Shown here one piece after another: positions 24,925-34,423 of a stretch of DNA of 64,000 bases. Location of the stretch: NCBI RefSeq assembly GCF_022267325.1, contig NZ_JAIZBG010000001.1, positions 682,001 to 746,000 of the forward strand, read 5' to 3'. This DNA is from Leptospira sanjuanensis (GTDB lineage Bacteria; Spirochaetota; Leptospiria; Leptospirales; Leptospiraceae). The first letter of the stretch is position 1. The number at the start of each line of letters is the position of its first letter. The translations under genes and the position numbers were made by a program. Under the pieces are notes generated by a model. The model worked only from the letters and a program-made list of their open reading frames with translations, did no database searches and had not been told where the DNA came from.

Positions 24925-26676
24925 TCAGACTTTCCCTTTATTTCCCAGGATGAACGTTAGACGAAATCCGATCGCCAGAATACAGAGAATCCAAATCCCG
25001 GCGTTTCCGATCTTCGTATAAACGGTCGAGACGGACGAATCGAGGCGGATCGAAAACGTTCGGATCGACGTTTCGTGAAAACCGATCGGATGAATCAGCG
25101 CAATTCCCCTCGCATCCCAAACTTCCGTAATTCCCGAAACAGTCGAGCGGATGAGAGGAAGGCCGGTTTCGATCGCCCGTAAACGGACGGTTCCCGAATG
25201 TTGATGGGCTTCCAATTCGGAATCGAACCACGAATCGTTCGTGATGTTGACGAGAATTTCCGGTTTTTCCCCGGCTTTGAAGTAATCCAAAACGAGTTCG
25301 GTGAACATCGCTTCGTAACACAGCAAAGGAAGAATGGAATACGAATATTCTGAATTTTGAATCTTCTCTAGTTGTGCGGTTTCCGAGGCGAACGAGGATC
25401 GGAATCGGTTCGGATCGTCCATACGGGAAATATCCTCCGGTTCGGGAGCGGCGATCGGTTTTGTTCTCCGGATCGGATTTCCGATTAACATTCTCGGAGT
25501 TTCGCCGGGAACATAACGGGAAGTTTCCCGAAAGACGGAACGTAAAAACGGAAGTTGTTCTTCCAGCGGAAGATATTCTCCGAACGCGAGAAGTCTTCTT
25601 TTGTTATACCGTTCCACGCTCCCATCCGAATTTTTGAAAAGGGAAATCTGGTTTCTTAGTTTTCCGTGATCCATGTTGAGTTCGTTATAGAGAACGTCGG
25701 CTCCGGTCTGTCTGGAAAGATACAAAATCAACCCTTCCATCGTGGAAGAATAGATATGATCTTTGCGGTTCTCTTCCGAATCGATCGTTCCGTGAAAGGG
25801 AATCGAGGATTCTGGGATCACGATCAAGGACGGAGTACGTTCCGAGGACATGCTTCCCTGCAAAGCCAAGGAAAGAACCTTACTCATCGTCGCGCTTAAA
25901 AAACCCGAATCCGCCTTGAGATCCTTGGTGCCGGGAGAAGTGTCCGGTTGTATGACGACCACGGAAAGTTCCTTCGGTTGCACTTCGTTTAACGACGCAA
26001 CCGCGTAGCCGATTCTGTAAAGACCGTATGCGTAAATGAAAACGATTCCGACGGCGCCTGCGGCGGAGATTCGAAATTCTTTCGTATCTCTTTTTCGGAT
26101 CGACGATAATAATATTAGAAAAACGGAAGATAGAAAGAGCAAAAGAAAACTCAAACCGTAGACGCCCGCGATCGAAGCGAATTGTTCGAACACGATCGAA
26201 CCGGAAACCAAATTTCCCCAATACCAGGGGAATATCTGATAGGTGAGCAGGTCCGCGAGAGCGCCCGCCGCCGGAAATACGAGCAATACCCAGGGATTTT
26301 CGATCGATCCTAATTTAGAAAATCGGAATAGAATATAGAACGGAAAAAACTTAAGATGCGAAATGATTCCGTAAAACAAAAAGAACAGAATGGAAACGAC
26401 CGGACCCGTTCCCGCGATTCTTGAAACCGCGCCCGGAATCCAAGGAAAGGTCGTGTAGTTTAAAATTTGGGAAAGAATCAAGAGCCAAAGCGACGCCTTC
26501 CAAAACGGTTCCTTGTCGAGGGAAAGGAATAAGAACAGACAGGAGATCGATGCAAGAATTCCCGCGGTTAAGAATGAAAAAGGGGAAAGTCCCAAAAGGG
26601 TTCCGAATCCGACTCCGAGACAAAGTAGGAGCCGGTATTGGATGGAATCTTTCGGGATAAAACTCTGCAGGTTCAA
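24925..26676 (-). CDS. lnt: Apolipoprotein N-acyltransferase
   Basis: 583 aa. The N-terminal 220 residues contain about seven membrane segments; the C-terminal part is a nitrilase-like domain with catalytic Glu289 (IVIPESSIPF), Lys359 (RYNKRRLLAFGEYLP) and Cys453 (LPLLCYEAMF), closing with NITNDSWF. It adds the third acyl chain to the N-terminal Cys of lipoproteins in the inner membrane, consistent with a lipoprotein-rich spirochaete. Its start overlaps the stop of the upstream gene by 4 bp. It is longer than the usual 510-520 aa because of an insert around 400-440. Confidence 0.93.
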   Translation of the reverse strand: MNLQSFIPKDSIQYRLLLCLGVGFGTLLGLSPFSFLTAGILASISCLFLFLSLDKEPFWKASLWLLILSQILNYTTFPWIPGAVSRIAGTGPVVSILFFLFYGIISHLKFFPFYILFRFSKLGSIENPWVLLVFPAAGALADLLTYQIFPWYWGNLVSGSIVFEQFASIAGVYGLSFLLLFLSSVFLILLSSIRKRDTKEFRISAAGAVGIVFIYAYGLYRIGYAVASLNEVQPKELSVVVIQPDTSPGTKDLKADSGFLSATMSKVLSLALQGSMSSERTPSLIVIPESSIPFHGTIDSEENRKDHIYSSTMEGLILYLSRQTGADVLYNELNMDHGKLRNQISLFKNSDGSVERYNKRRLLAFGEYLPLEEQLPFLRSVFRETSRYVPGETPRMLIGNPIRRTKPIAAPEPEDISRMDDPNRFRSSFASETAQLEKIQNSEYSYSILPLLCYEAMFTELVLDYFKAGEKPEILVNITNDSWFDSELEAHQHSGTVRLRAIETGLPLIRSTVSGITEVWDARGIALIHPIGFHETSIRTFSIRLDSSVSTVYTKIGNAGIWILCILAIGFRLTFILGNKGKV

Positions 26677-27725
26677 TTTTGGTTTTTCTTCATCTCCTCT
26701 TCGTATTTCAGTCTTCTTGAATATTCTTCCGCTTCTTCTTTGCCTAAATTTTTAATCCGAATTTCCATCAGAGCCTTTTCTCTCGCTTCTCCCTTTACGT
26801 TCGAATTTTTTTGAGCCCAGTCGGCTTCTTCGTTTTGGGTTTGTTTTTCCTTCTTTTCCCGTTCTTCGATTTCCTTATAAACCGCGTCCATACGATCGGC
26901 TCCGTCCTTGCCGAAGTATTTTTCGCGAATACTTCTCGTTTTGCCGCTGCGATCGGACGAACTCATCTTCGTCAGTTCTTTGTCCCGTAAGAACATTTCG
27001 GTTTCGTATGTATTGTATTTCGGCTCTCTCGTCTTTACGGTATTGTAATATTGCCCGTAGACATTTTTTCGATATTCTTCGTATTTCTGCATCCGTTGAT
27101 CGCCGTTTAGGGATTCGGTGTCCTTCAGAAAACCGCCGAGGGAATCCCGGTAGGTTTCCTCCGCTTCTTCCATACCGAAGATAAGTTTTGCGTCGTTTTC
27201 GGAAAAGAATTCCCTTCTCTTCTTCTTAACGAGTTCGTATTTTTCGGCGCGGCTGAGTTTGTCCGAAAGTTCGAATTCGCGCATCGTCGTTTCGTAACGC
27301 AGATAACCGGAAAACAGTTTCATCAGATATTCCGCGTCTTTGCCGGAGTAATGATCCGCGATGAAGGCCCGGATGATTTCGTTGCACTGTTCGTAGACGA
27401 CGTTTTCGGGGCATTGTCTTCGCAATCCCCAAAGTTCCGAGACAAGATTGACTTCTCCCGTAGTCGCATATTGGATGAGATCGTCGAAGGAAAGCCAGTT
27501 TCCGTTTTCATCGAAGATCCTTCTCGAAGTGTCGACGACCGCTTGGTTTAAAACCCATTCTCCCGATTCGTTGCGCTGCAGCGTGAACTCGGCGTCCTCT
27601 CCGGCCGAAGAGCCGCCGGGACCTTTGCCTCCGCTGAAAAAGACGAACCAGACCAATGCGATGACGATCACGCCGATTAAACCGACGACTATGGGGAATG
27701 TAATTCTTTCCTGGAGAGATTTCAT
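26673..27725 (-). CDS. Lipase chaperone (LifO-like) family protein
   Basis: 350 aa from the ATG at 27725; an earlier in-frame start at 27806 would run to within 5 bp of the divergent dehydrogenase gene and adds no signal. One membrane helix at about 8-30 (VVGLIGVIVIALVWFVFF), then an all-helical periplasmic part matching the lipase-chaperone family: LMKLFSGYLRYETTMRE, AKLIFGMEEAEETY, REKYFGKDGADRMDAVYKEI and a Lys/Glu-rich end. Family members fold secreted lipases. No lipase gene is adjacent; instead lnt follows with a 4-bp overlap. The classical RxxFDYxLSA motif is degenerate here. Confidence 0.8.
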   Translation of the reverse strand: MKSLQERITFPIVVGLIGVIVIALVWFVFFSGGKGPGGSSAGEDAEFTLQRNESGEWVLNQAVVDTSRRIFDENGNWLSFDDLIQYATTGEVNLVSELWGLRRQCPENVVYEQCNEIIRAFIADHYSGKDAEYLMKLFSGYLRYETTMREFELSDKLSRAEKYELVKKKRREFFSENDAKLIFGMEEAEETYRDSLGGFLKDTESLNGDQRMQKYEEYRKNVYGQYYNTVKTREPKYNTYETEMFLRDKELTKMSSSDRSGKTRSIREKYFGKDGADRMDAVYKEIEEREKKEKQTQNEEADWAQKNSNVKGEAREKALMEIRIKNLGKEEAEEYSRRLKYEEEMKKNQN

Positions 27726-27810
27726 GGACCTGTGATTCTTAAAAAATTCTTTCTCAAGGCAAACCTTTTTTGTTTTTTCCGAGAATGCGTTCGGATGAAA
27801 TGACAATGAA

Positions 27811-28833
27811 GTGCAACAGAAAAGACCGATTCTTTATTACCCTCAAGGAACCACGGGAGCCGAGAAAATTTTTTCCGGATTTACGAAATTGGAAGTGCGA
27901 TCGTATCCGATCGAACGGATCGGAGAATTGGTTTCGGAAAATCCGGAAGTTTTGATCGCGAATACACGGTTGAAAGTGAATGCGGAAAACGTCCGCAAGT
28001 TTCCTTCGGTGAGAATTTTCGCGACCGTAAGTTCGGGCACCGATCACGTGGACTTCAATTCTCTGAAAGAATCCGGTAAGATCTTTCTCAACGCCCCCGG
28101 ATGCAACGCGGGTTCCGTCGCCGAATACTGTTATGCGGGATTGACGGGTCGGTTTTCCGAATCCGAACTGAAAACCAAAACGGTCGGAATGATCGGTCAC
28201 GGAAATACGGGAAAAGAATTTCATAAAATTCTAATATCGAAAGGGATCGACTCCGTTTTTTACGATCCGTTTTACAAGGCCGAGTCCGCGCCTCTCGAAG
28301 AAGTTCTGCGGAGTTCCGTGTTGAGTTATCACGTTCCCTTGACCAAGGACGGGTTCGAACCCACGTTTCGGTTCGTTTCCGAAGCCCTGATCGATTCCCT
28401 GCGACCGGGAACCGTCTTTATCAACACGAGTCGGGGAGAAATTCTTTCTCCGAAGGCGTTCGAACGACTGATTGCAAGAAATGATATATTCAAAATATTA
28501 GATGTGTTTGATCCGGAACCTCCCGCCGAAGAAACCGGCAGGATTCTTGCGGAAACTACCCAATCCGTTTTTACTCCGCATATCGCCGGTTACAGTCAGT
28601 TGGGGAGAATCAGCGGAACGTATCGTGTCGCCGAAAAATTATCGATTTTGTATCAAGATCGCCCTTTGCCTCCCTTGGAATCCTTTTTACAGACTTCCGG
28701 AGAATTTAAAACTTCGACCTTTTTAAAGGAAGAAGACGCCCTCTTGCGCGATTCTTGGCGCAACGGCGACCGGGGATATTTCGAAAGAAGAAGAAATTCC
28801 TATCCGATCCGTTTGGATTGGGGTTTGGTTTGA
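27811..28833 (+). CDS. pdxB: PdxB-like D-2-hydroxyacid dehydrogenase
   Basis: 340 aa, GTG start. The NAD-binding fold reads TVGMIGHGNTGKEF. Substrate and catalytic elements are SSGTDHVD, NAPGCNAGSVAEY, VFINTSRGEIL, DVFDPEP and TPHIAGYSQLGRISGT. The APGCNA and HIAGYS signatures are those of erythronate-4-phosphate dehydrogenase (PdxB), which acts in pyridoxal 5'-phosphate synthesis. It is somewhat shorter than E. coli PdxB and its dimerisation tail is diverged, so another hydroxyacid substrate is possible. Confidence 0.75.
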   Translation: MQQKRPILYYPQGTTGAEKIFSGFTKLEVRSYPIERIGELVSENPEVLIANTRLKVNAENVRKFPSVRIFATVSSGTDHVDFNSLKESGKIFLNAPGCNAGSVAEYCYAGLTGRFSESELKTKTVGMIGHGNTGKEFHKILISKGIDSVFYDPFYKAESAPLEEVLRSSVLSYHVPLTKDGFEPTFRFVSEALIDSLRPGTVFINTSRGEILSPKAFERLIARNDIFKILDVFDPEPPAEETGRILAETTQSVFTPHIAGYSQLGRISGTYRVAEKLSILYQDRPLPPLESFLQTSGEFKTSTFLKEEDALLRDSWRNGDRGYFERRRNSYPIRLDWGLV

Positions 28834-28888
28834 GAGGAATGTTGTCGGAACAAAAACAGAATTTTCTTTATAGCGGGATTCCGGAAAT

Positions 28889-29647
28889 ATGAAGCAATTT
28901 TTGATTTGGAACGATTTCGCTACTTATCGCGGAGATGGATTTTCAACCCTGCGTCACAGCCATTTTTACATTCAGATAAGTTTACCCGATTCCGGTCGCG
29001 TTCAATTGCGCAATCGCGACGGGGAATGGAAGACATACAACGCGGTTTTTATTCCGTCGGGTGTGAGCCACGAAATGCGGAAAGTGGAAGGCAATTTGAC
29101 GTTGTTGTTTTTAGATCCTTTGACCACGGGCTATCATCTTTTTTACGAAAGAAGTCTGGCCGCCAATCACTCCGCATTCGAAGTCGGAGATATATTTACG
29201 GATCAAAGAAAGGATCGGATCGCGTCCATCGTTCAAACGTCCGATGCGGACGCACGCTCTCAACTTCTTGAAATTCTAAACAAGGATTTTCCGATGAGAA
29301 CGAAAGGAGAATTGGACGAGCGCATTCAAAAAAGTATTTCCAATGCGGAACTGGAGGATTTCTCTCTTGCCCGTTTGGCGTTTGACGCTCGATTGTCCGT
29401 CGAACGGTTTCGTCATCTTTTCAGACAGGAAACCGGCGTTCCGTTTTCCGCGTATCGTCTATGGTTAAAAACGAAAAAGGCAGTCGATCATATGGGAAGT
29501 CGTCCTCACTTGCTCGACGCGGCGCATGAAGGAGGATTCGCGGATCAATCCCATTTTACGCGCATCTTTCGCCGTTCTTTCGGAGTGAGTCCCTCGGACT
29601 TTACGAAAAAAGAAGAACCGTTTCGCGCGATCTTCTTTTCAAAATAG
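28889..29647 (+). CDS. AraC-family transcriptional regulator
   Basis: 252 aa. The N-terminal cupin (about 10-110: FSTLRHSHFYIQISL, NAVFIPSGVSHEM) should sense a ligand. The C-terminal AraC-type double helix-turn-helix (about 155-245) contains FSLARLAFDARLSVERFRH, GVPFSAYRLWLKTKKA, HEGGFADQSHFTRIFRR and FGVSPSDF. It sits between the PdxB-like gene and the acyl-CoA synthetase gene; either could be a target. No effector is evident. Confidence 0.93.
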   Translation: MKQFLIWNDFATYRGDGFSTLRHSHFYIQISLPDSGRVQLRNRDGEWKTYNAVFIPSGVSHEMRKVEGNLTLLFLDPLTTGYHLFYERSLAANHSAFEVGDIFTDQRKDRIASIVQTSDADARSQLLEILNKDFPMRTKGELDERIQKSISNAELEDFSLARLAFDARLSVERFRHLFRQETGVPFSAYRLWLKTKKAVDHMGSRPHLLDAAHEGGFADQSHFTRIFRRSFGVSPSDFTKKEEPFRAIFFSK

Positions 29648-29709
29648 CCGCTGCGTTCAAGACGATTTTCCCGAAATTGAATATCGTTTCGATATTGGAG
29701 AGAGGGAAA

Positions 29710-31602
29710 ATGAGTTCAAAAATCACCGCGAGAAACTTGGCTGAGTTGTATTTCGATACGGCTCAAAAATATGCGGATCAACCTGCATTCGGAACAAGAA
29801 ATAAAAACAAAGAATTCGTTACGATTACGTTTCGAGAAGTTTATGAGACGGGTGTCGCGCTTGCAACGGGGTTGATCGTCGACTTGGGACTGAAAGCCCG
29901 CGAACACGTGGCTATCTTATCGGAAAATAGACAAGAATGGATTCTTGCAAATTACGGAATCCTGTTGAGCGGCGCAGCCGACGTTCCGCGCGGCGCGGAC
30001 GTGACGGACGGTGATATTCGCTATATCGTCTCTCATTCAGACGCGAAGATCGTATTCGTGGAAAACGAATCCCTGTTGCGGAAGGTGAGGAATAATTTAA
30101 GCCATCTGCCGAACGTAACTCATATCGTCCTAATGGAAGGAGCGGCGGATTTTACCGATAAAAAAATAATCCGAATGGCGGACGTCGTCGCGAGCGGAAA
30201 AAAATTACGAGCCTCCGGAGATCGCAAAGTGGAAGAACGAGTCGCCGCGATTCTACCGGACGATCTTTTTACCATCATCTATACTTCCGGTACGACGGGA
30301 GAACCGAAAGGCGTCATGTTGACACACGCCAATATGATCTCGCAATTGCGCAACATTCCGATCGACATCGGCCCTAAAGATCGATTCCTTTCGATTCTGC
30401 CCGTCTGGCACAGCTTCGAACGGGTGTTTCAAATGGGAACGATCGCTACGGGAGCCGGGCAATATTACACCAATATTCGAAATATTAAGGAAGATTTAAC
30501 GATCGTAAAACCTACGTTTATGGCGTCGGCGCCCCGATTGTGGGAAAATATCTATCACGGGATTCAATCGAAAATCCAATCCGGATCGGCAATCAAAAGA
30601 ATCCTATTCAAAAGCGCTTATGTTTCCGCTCTAAAGGTTCAACGGTCTTTGCATTTTTTTAAAGGGAATCGTCTCGATTTAAAAGGACGGAATATTCAAC
30701 AATCCTTATGGATGGGCCTTCGGTCGATTCTGTCCCTCGTCGTATTCACGATTCCTTATCTACTTCTGGACACGATCGTTCTAAAAAAAATTCGACAGGC
30801 AACGGGAGGGAAATTGCGCGGTACGGTTTCCGGCGGAGGATCGCTGCCTCTTCATATCGATGAATTTTTTAATGCGATCGGAATCCCTCTGTTCGAAGGA
30901 TACGGTTTGACCGAAACTTCTCCCGGTCTTGCCTTTCGTACTCCCGGTCATTTGGTGATCGGAAGCGTGGGACCGCTTTTTCCGGAAGTGGAAATTCTTT
31001 TAAAAGACGTGGAAAGCGGAAAAATATTATACCCGCCTCAAAAAGGCGTGAAGGGTGAGATTCACGTACGCGGTCCCCAGATTATGAAAGGTTACTATAA
31101 ACGTCCGGATGTTACCGCCAAAGTCCTCACCAAGGACGGTTGGTTTAACACCGGCGATCTCGGGATGATAACGTATAACAACACGCTCAAGATCGTGGGC
31201 AGAACAAAAGAGACCGTCGTTTTACTCAATGGAGAGAATATCGAACCGGTTCCGATCGAAAACAAACTCGCACAATCTCCGTTGATCGATCAGATCATGG
31301 TCGTCGGACAGGATCAAAAATTTTTAGGAGCTTTAGTGTTGCCGGTCCTCGATAGATTTCAAGAATACGGAAGGACGTATGAAGAACTCGCAACCAATCC
31401 GATCGTGCGTGAAAAAATCCTGCGCGAAGTAAAAGACACGATGAATTTTGAAAACGGATTTAAGAGTTTTGAAAAGGTGGGAGACATTCGTCTGCTACCG
31501 AAGGCGTTTGAAGTTGGCGATGAACTCTCGGCAAAAATGTCAGTCAAACGTCACGTAATCTCGGAAAAATACAGAGACCTTATCGATTCTATGTATCTAT
31601 AA
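29710..31602 (+). CDS. Long-chain fatty-acid CoA ligase (AMP-binding)
   Basis: 630 aa from the ATG at 29710, picked for the GGAGAGAGG directly upstream (a TTG at 29677 is in frame). The AMP-binding P-loop is TIIYTSGTTGEPKGVMLTH; further motifs are LPVWHSFER, GGGSLPLHIDEFFNAIG, LFEGYGLTETSPG, WFNTGDLG and GRTKETVVLLNGENIEP. It activates fatty acids to acyl-CoA, the entry to beta-oxidation, which is the main carbon route in Leptospira. The hydrophobic stretch around 345-365 suggests membrane association. Confidence 0.93.
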   Translation: MSSKITARNLAELYFDTAQKYADQPAFGTRNKNKEFVTITFREVYETGVALATGLIVDLGLKAREHVAILSENRQEWILANYGILLSGAADVPRGADVTDGDIRYIVSHSDAKIVFVENESLLRKVRNNLSHLPNVTHIVLMEGAADFTDKKIIRMADVVASGKKLRASGDRKVEERVAAILPDDLFTIIYTSGTTGEPKGVMLTHANMISQLRNIPIDIGPKDRFLSILPVWHSFERVFQMGTIATGAGQYYTNIRNIKEDLTIVKPTFMASAPRLWENIYHGIQSKIQSGSAIKRILFKSAYVSALKVQRSLHFFKGNRLDLKGRNIQQSLWMGLRSILSLVVFTIPYLLLDTIVLKKIRQATGGKLRGTVSGGGSLPLHIDEFFNAIGIPLFEGYGLTETSPGLAFRTPGHLVIGSVGPLFPEVEILLKDVESGKILYPPQKGVKGEIHVRGPQIMKGYYKRPDVTAKVLTKDGWFNTGDLGMITYNNTLKIVGRTKETVVLLNGENIEPVPIENKLAQSPLIDQIMVVGQDQKFLGALVLPVLDRFQEYGRTYEELATNPIVREKILREVKDTMNFENGFKSFEKVGDIRLLPKAFEVGDELSAKMSVKRHVISEKYRDLIDSMYL

Positions 31603-31628
31603 AATTTGCCTTATGGAGAATTTACGTT

Positions 31629-32465
31629 CTACGAATCTCCCGTTCCCCAATTGATGAACTGCTCTCCCTTGGCGGGTTGGCAGTTTGGACAAAAGAAGGA
31701 ATCATAACCTAAGACGTTCGCTCTTCGGATCGTCGTTCCGCAGACGGGACAAGGTTCGTTCTTTCGGTTTCGCACTTTCACGTGATCGCGCACCTTGACT
31801 TCGAGGGGGGCGTGTTTGTTGCGGATGTATTCGATCGAACTCGTGAGAACTACTTTGATGCTTTTGTATAAAAGCGATTTCTCTTCGGGAGAAAGTTTGT
31901 GAACGGGAGTCTTAGGATGGATCTTTGCCGCAAACAGAACCTCGTCCGCATAAGCGTTTCCTAATGCACTCAGCTTGGTTTGATCCATCAGAAACACTCG
32001 GGTCTGCTGGCGAGCTTTTTCCGTAAGCTTGAAAAAAACCGCTTCGGTGAATTCATCCGAAAGGAGATTTACTCCCTGATTTTCGTATTTGGGAATTTGA
32101 GAGATGTCTTCCGGTTTTAAAAAATAAACCTTTCCCATTCTTGTGTCGTCCGCGTAATTCAGAATCGGACCGTTCGTAACGATCCGAACACACAGATCCT
32201 TTTTTTTGTATTTCGATTCGAGCGAAAACCTACCGGACAACATCGGGTGAATAATCATATTCCATTTTTCGAATACGAAATTCAAAAACGGACCGTTTCG
32301 TTCGATGGATTGGAACGAAACTCCGGAAAAGGTTTCTTCCACGGAACCGCCGGTGAGATTTCGTACGACCACCGGATCGACGATCTCTACGGATTGGGCG
32401 GTCTTACCGATAAGCTCGGGGATCAATCGTTCCCGAATGACGACTAAGTCCGGTAGTTCAGGCAT
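31629..32465 (-). CDS. Fpg/Nei-family DNA glycosylase-like protein
   Basis: 278 aa. It starts PELPDLVVIRERL with the catalytic Pro2/Glu3 pair, has helix-two-turn-helix sequence around ALGNAYADEVLFAAKIHP, and ends in a four-Cys zinc finger (CPVCGTTIRRANVLGYD..FCPNC). The Lys that normally contacts 8-oxoguanine chemistry (RRGKYL) is Pro59 here (RNGPFLNF), and the following loop reads IIHPMLSGRF. It therefore belongs to a divergent subfamily and substrate range may differ. Last gene of a minus-strand DNA-repair operon after the SPL and AlkD-like genes. Confidence 0.85.
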   Translation of the reverse strand: MPELPDLVVIRERLIPELIGKTAQSVEIVDPVVVRNLTGGSVEETFSGVSFQSIERNGPFLNFVFEKWNMIIHPMLSGRFSLESKYKKKDLCVRIVTNGPILNYADDTRMGKVYFLKPEDISQIPKYENQGVNLLSDEFTEAVFFKLTEKARQQTRVFLMDQTKLSALGNAYADEVLFAAKIHPKTPVHKLSPEEKSLLYKSIKVVLTSSIEYIRNKHAPLEVKVRDHVKVRNRKNEPCPVCGTTIRRANVLGYDSFFCPNCQPAKGEQFINWGTGDS

Positions 32466-32495
32466 ACAGCGATTGGATTCGAATCCGAACTTTCG

Positions 32496-33398
32496 TCAAG
32501 AATCAAAAGGGAGAATTCCTCTTTGTAAACCGAATCGGTCGCTGAGTTCCTTCGTTTTAATGCGAAGTGCGTTTCGATACTTAGCCGGCATTTCGCTGCC
32601 GTTCGCAAAGAATCTCGAATATTTTTCGATGAGATGAGGATAATGCCGTTCGAGGGCCTGAAAAACCAAAGCCTTGCTATCGGAAGAATCCGGTCCTCCG
32701 AACAAGGTTAAGGTTGCCGGGAAGAGATAACGAATGCCCGCGTCTCGAAATGTTTGAAAAAGAAATTCCAAGTTTTCACCCGTATCGCTGATATGCGGAA
32801 GCAAAGGCATCAAACTAACTCCGCTGTAAAATCCTTGTCGGAGAGTTTCTTTCAATGCGGAAAGACGCAGGCTCGGCGGTGTCGCGCCCGGTTCGAAAAT
32901 TCTCGCAACCCCGTCGTCCAACGTGGAAAACGAAAACGTAAGAAACGATTTCGAGGAAAGCCGATCTCGCAAATCAAGAGGAAGAATCGCGGCTTTTTCG
33001 ATTTCAAAGAGCAGATCCAAATCCCGGAGAACCAAGTCCGATTTCGTGAGAATATGAACCGGGAATCGATACTTTAAAATAATCTGAAGTAGTTCACGGG
33101 TGAGTCCTATTTCTTTTTCGGATGGCAGATACGGATCGGTCGCCGAGGACAATACGATGATCCCGTATTGATTCTTCTTGGCACGGTTCCAAAGCTGTCG
33201 ATCCAAAACTTCGACCGCATTCTCCTTAACGGAAAGTTTATCCTCGGTGTTCAAACCGTATTTGCTTCCGCCGACGTAACAATACAAACAACGAAAGGAA
33301 CATCCGCTGTACGGATTGATCGTGTATTCGTCCAAAAACCAAGGATCTCTTCTCTTGGTTTTGTTCAGGATCGTTTTAATCCGAATACTTCGAGGCAT
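32496..33398 (-). CDS. SPL-family radical SAM protein
   Basis: 300 aa. The iron-sulfur motif GCSFRCLYCYV (CxxxCxxC) follows INPYSG, as in spore-photoproduct-lyase-related Rv2578c/SplB-like proteins. Later features: SSATDPYLPSEKEIGLTRELLQ and FSFSTLDDGVARIFEPGA. Spore photoproduct lyases reverse UV thymine lesions; non-sporeforming members have unknown substrates. Its start codon lies 23 bp inside the AlkD-like gene and the Fpg-like gene follows after 30 bp, so the three are one operon, which supports a DNA-repair job. Confidence 0.85.
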   Translation of the reverse strand: MPRSIRIKTILNKTKRRDPWFLDEYTINPYSGCSFRCLYCYVGGSKYGLNTEDKLSVKENAVEVLDRQLWNRAKKNQYGIIVLSSATDPYLPSEKEIGLTRELLQIILKYRFPVHILTKSDLVLRDLDLLFEIEKAAILPLDLRDRLSSKSFLTFSFSTLDDGVARIFEPGATPPSLRLSALKETLRQGFYSGVSLMPLLPHISDTGENLEFLFQTFRDAGIRYLFPATLTLFGGPDSSDSKALVFQALERHYPHLIEKYSRFFANGSEMPAKYRNALRIKTKELSDRFGLQRGILPFDS

Positions 33399-34104
33399 AT
33401 TTGGAGGATCGGCTCAAACCGATTTGGATTTTCGTCTTAACGAAAGAAGATATCGTTTCGTCCGTTTTCAGTCTTGATTCGAATTTACGAACGATGTCCG
33501 GATGAAATTTTGCGATCGTTTTGATCGCCCATCCGATTCCTTTCTTGGTATGGAAATCTTTCGTATCCGCTTTTGTTAGGAGAAGTTGAAACGTATCTTC
33601 GACGTATTTTTTTCCGAGACCTTTTTTCACCGCGTAATGAGAAGCGACTCCGACGGAACGAACGACCCATGCGTTTTCGTGATTCAGAAATTTTTTCAAC
33701 ATCGGTAAGGAGTCTTCCGGGTTTTTCAAGAGAGAATGTCCCATGACTCTTTCCCCTACGATATCGCAGACATACCATTCGTCTCCGAGGATCATGTATT
33801 CCACGGCCTTCTTCCAGGAAGTTTGGAAGTATTTTTCCGAACGAAGCTGAAGCATCATGCCTGCGATCACGTTTCCTCCCATCGTTTTTCGAGCGATGAT
33901 CCGATCGAGAAAGGCGATCTGCTCTTCGTCTGCGATTCTTCCGTGAAGTTCTTTTGCGGCGAATTCCAGCAAAGGAAATTTGATCTTTTTGGTTAAAAGT
34001 TCGGATAGAATTTCTTCGCCGATCGCATTCGTTTTTCCTTTTGAAGATTCGAAACTGCGGTCGAGTCGGGCTTTGATTTCTTTTTTGGAAGTAATGGAAT
34101 CCAT
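33376..34104 (-). CDS. DNA alkylation repair (AlkD-like) HEAT-repeat protein
   Basis: 242 aa, all-helical with HEAT-like repeats: WKKAVEYMILGDEWYVCDIVG, LLKNPEDSLPMLKKFL, HENAWVVRSVGVASHYAVKKGL and KKGIGWAIKTIAKFHPDIV. The pattern fits the AlkD/DNA-alkylation-repair family, which removes bulky or cationic alkylated bases without base flipping. First gene of the operon with SPL and Fpg-like genes; its end overlaps the next start by 23 bp. No signal for damage regulation was found upstream. Confidence 0.83.
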   Translation of the reverse strand: MDSITSKKEIKARLDRSFESSKGKTNAIGEEILSELLTKKIKFPLLEFAAKELHGRIADEEQIAFLDRIIARKTMGGNVIAGMMLQLRSEKYFQTSWKKAVEYMILGDEWYVCDIVGERVMGHSLLKNPEDSLPMLKKFLNHENAWVVRSVGVASHYAVKKGLGKKYVEDTFQLLLTKADTKDFHTKKGIGWAIKTIAKFHPDIVRKFESRLKTDETISSFVKTKIQIGLSRSSKYASKYSD

Positions 34105-34340
34105 CGGATGAGAACGATCTTGAAATACGAAAATTTATAAGCCTCGGCGCCGTTGACTGTCAATATTCTTTAAGTCCATTCTTATTTATAGCCGTATTCA
34201 TTTGTTCCGACAAACCGATCCACACGAAAAAGATTTGCTCTTTTGGGAAGAAACGATTCGAAGCGAACCAGCGCAGTTTTTCCGCCGAAGTTTTTTGTCC
34301 TTGGAGGAACGTTTTACCGAAAAATTCCCAAAAAAAGCGG

Positions 34341-34420
34341 TTGACAGTTTAAAGAATCCAGTGTGCAGTTACACATGTGTATATGCATGTATGTAGATAC
34401 ACACTAAAACAAAGGAGGCG
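34341..34420 (+). promoter_or_regulatory. Promoter/operator region of thioesterase-marR operon
   Basis: TTGACA at 34341-34346 could be a -35 box, though the -10 is weak. Directly after it lie a 10-bp perfect palindrome ACACATGTGT (34371-34380) and the inverted pair GTGTAT/ATACAC (34377-34382, 34397-34402). AAAGGAGGCG follows before the start codon. The dyad is a reasonable binding site for the MarR protein encoded in the same operon. Confidence 0.45.
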
Positions 34421-34423
34421 CTT

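Noticed and set aside
34202..34396. 64-codon open frame upstream of the thioesterase gene
   Set aside because: It runs through the promoter/operator dyads, has no good ribosome binding site and an unconvincing sequence ending in CVYACM.
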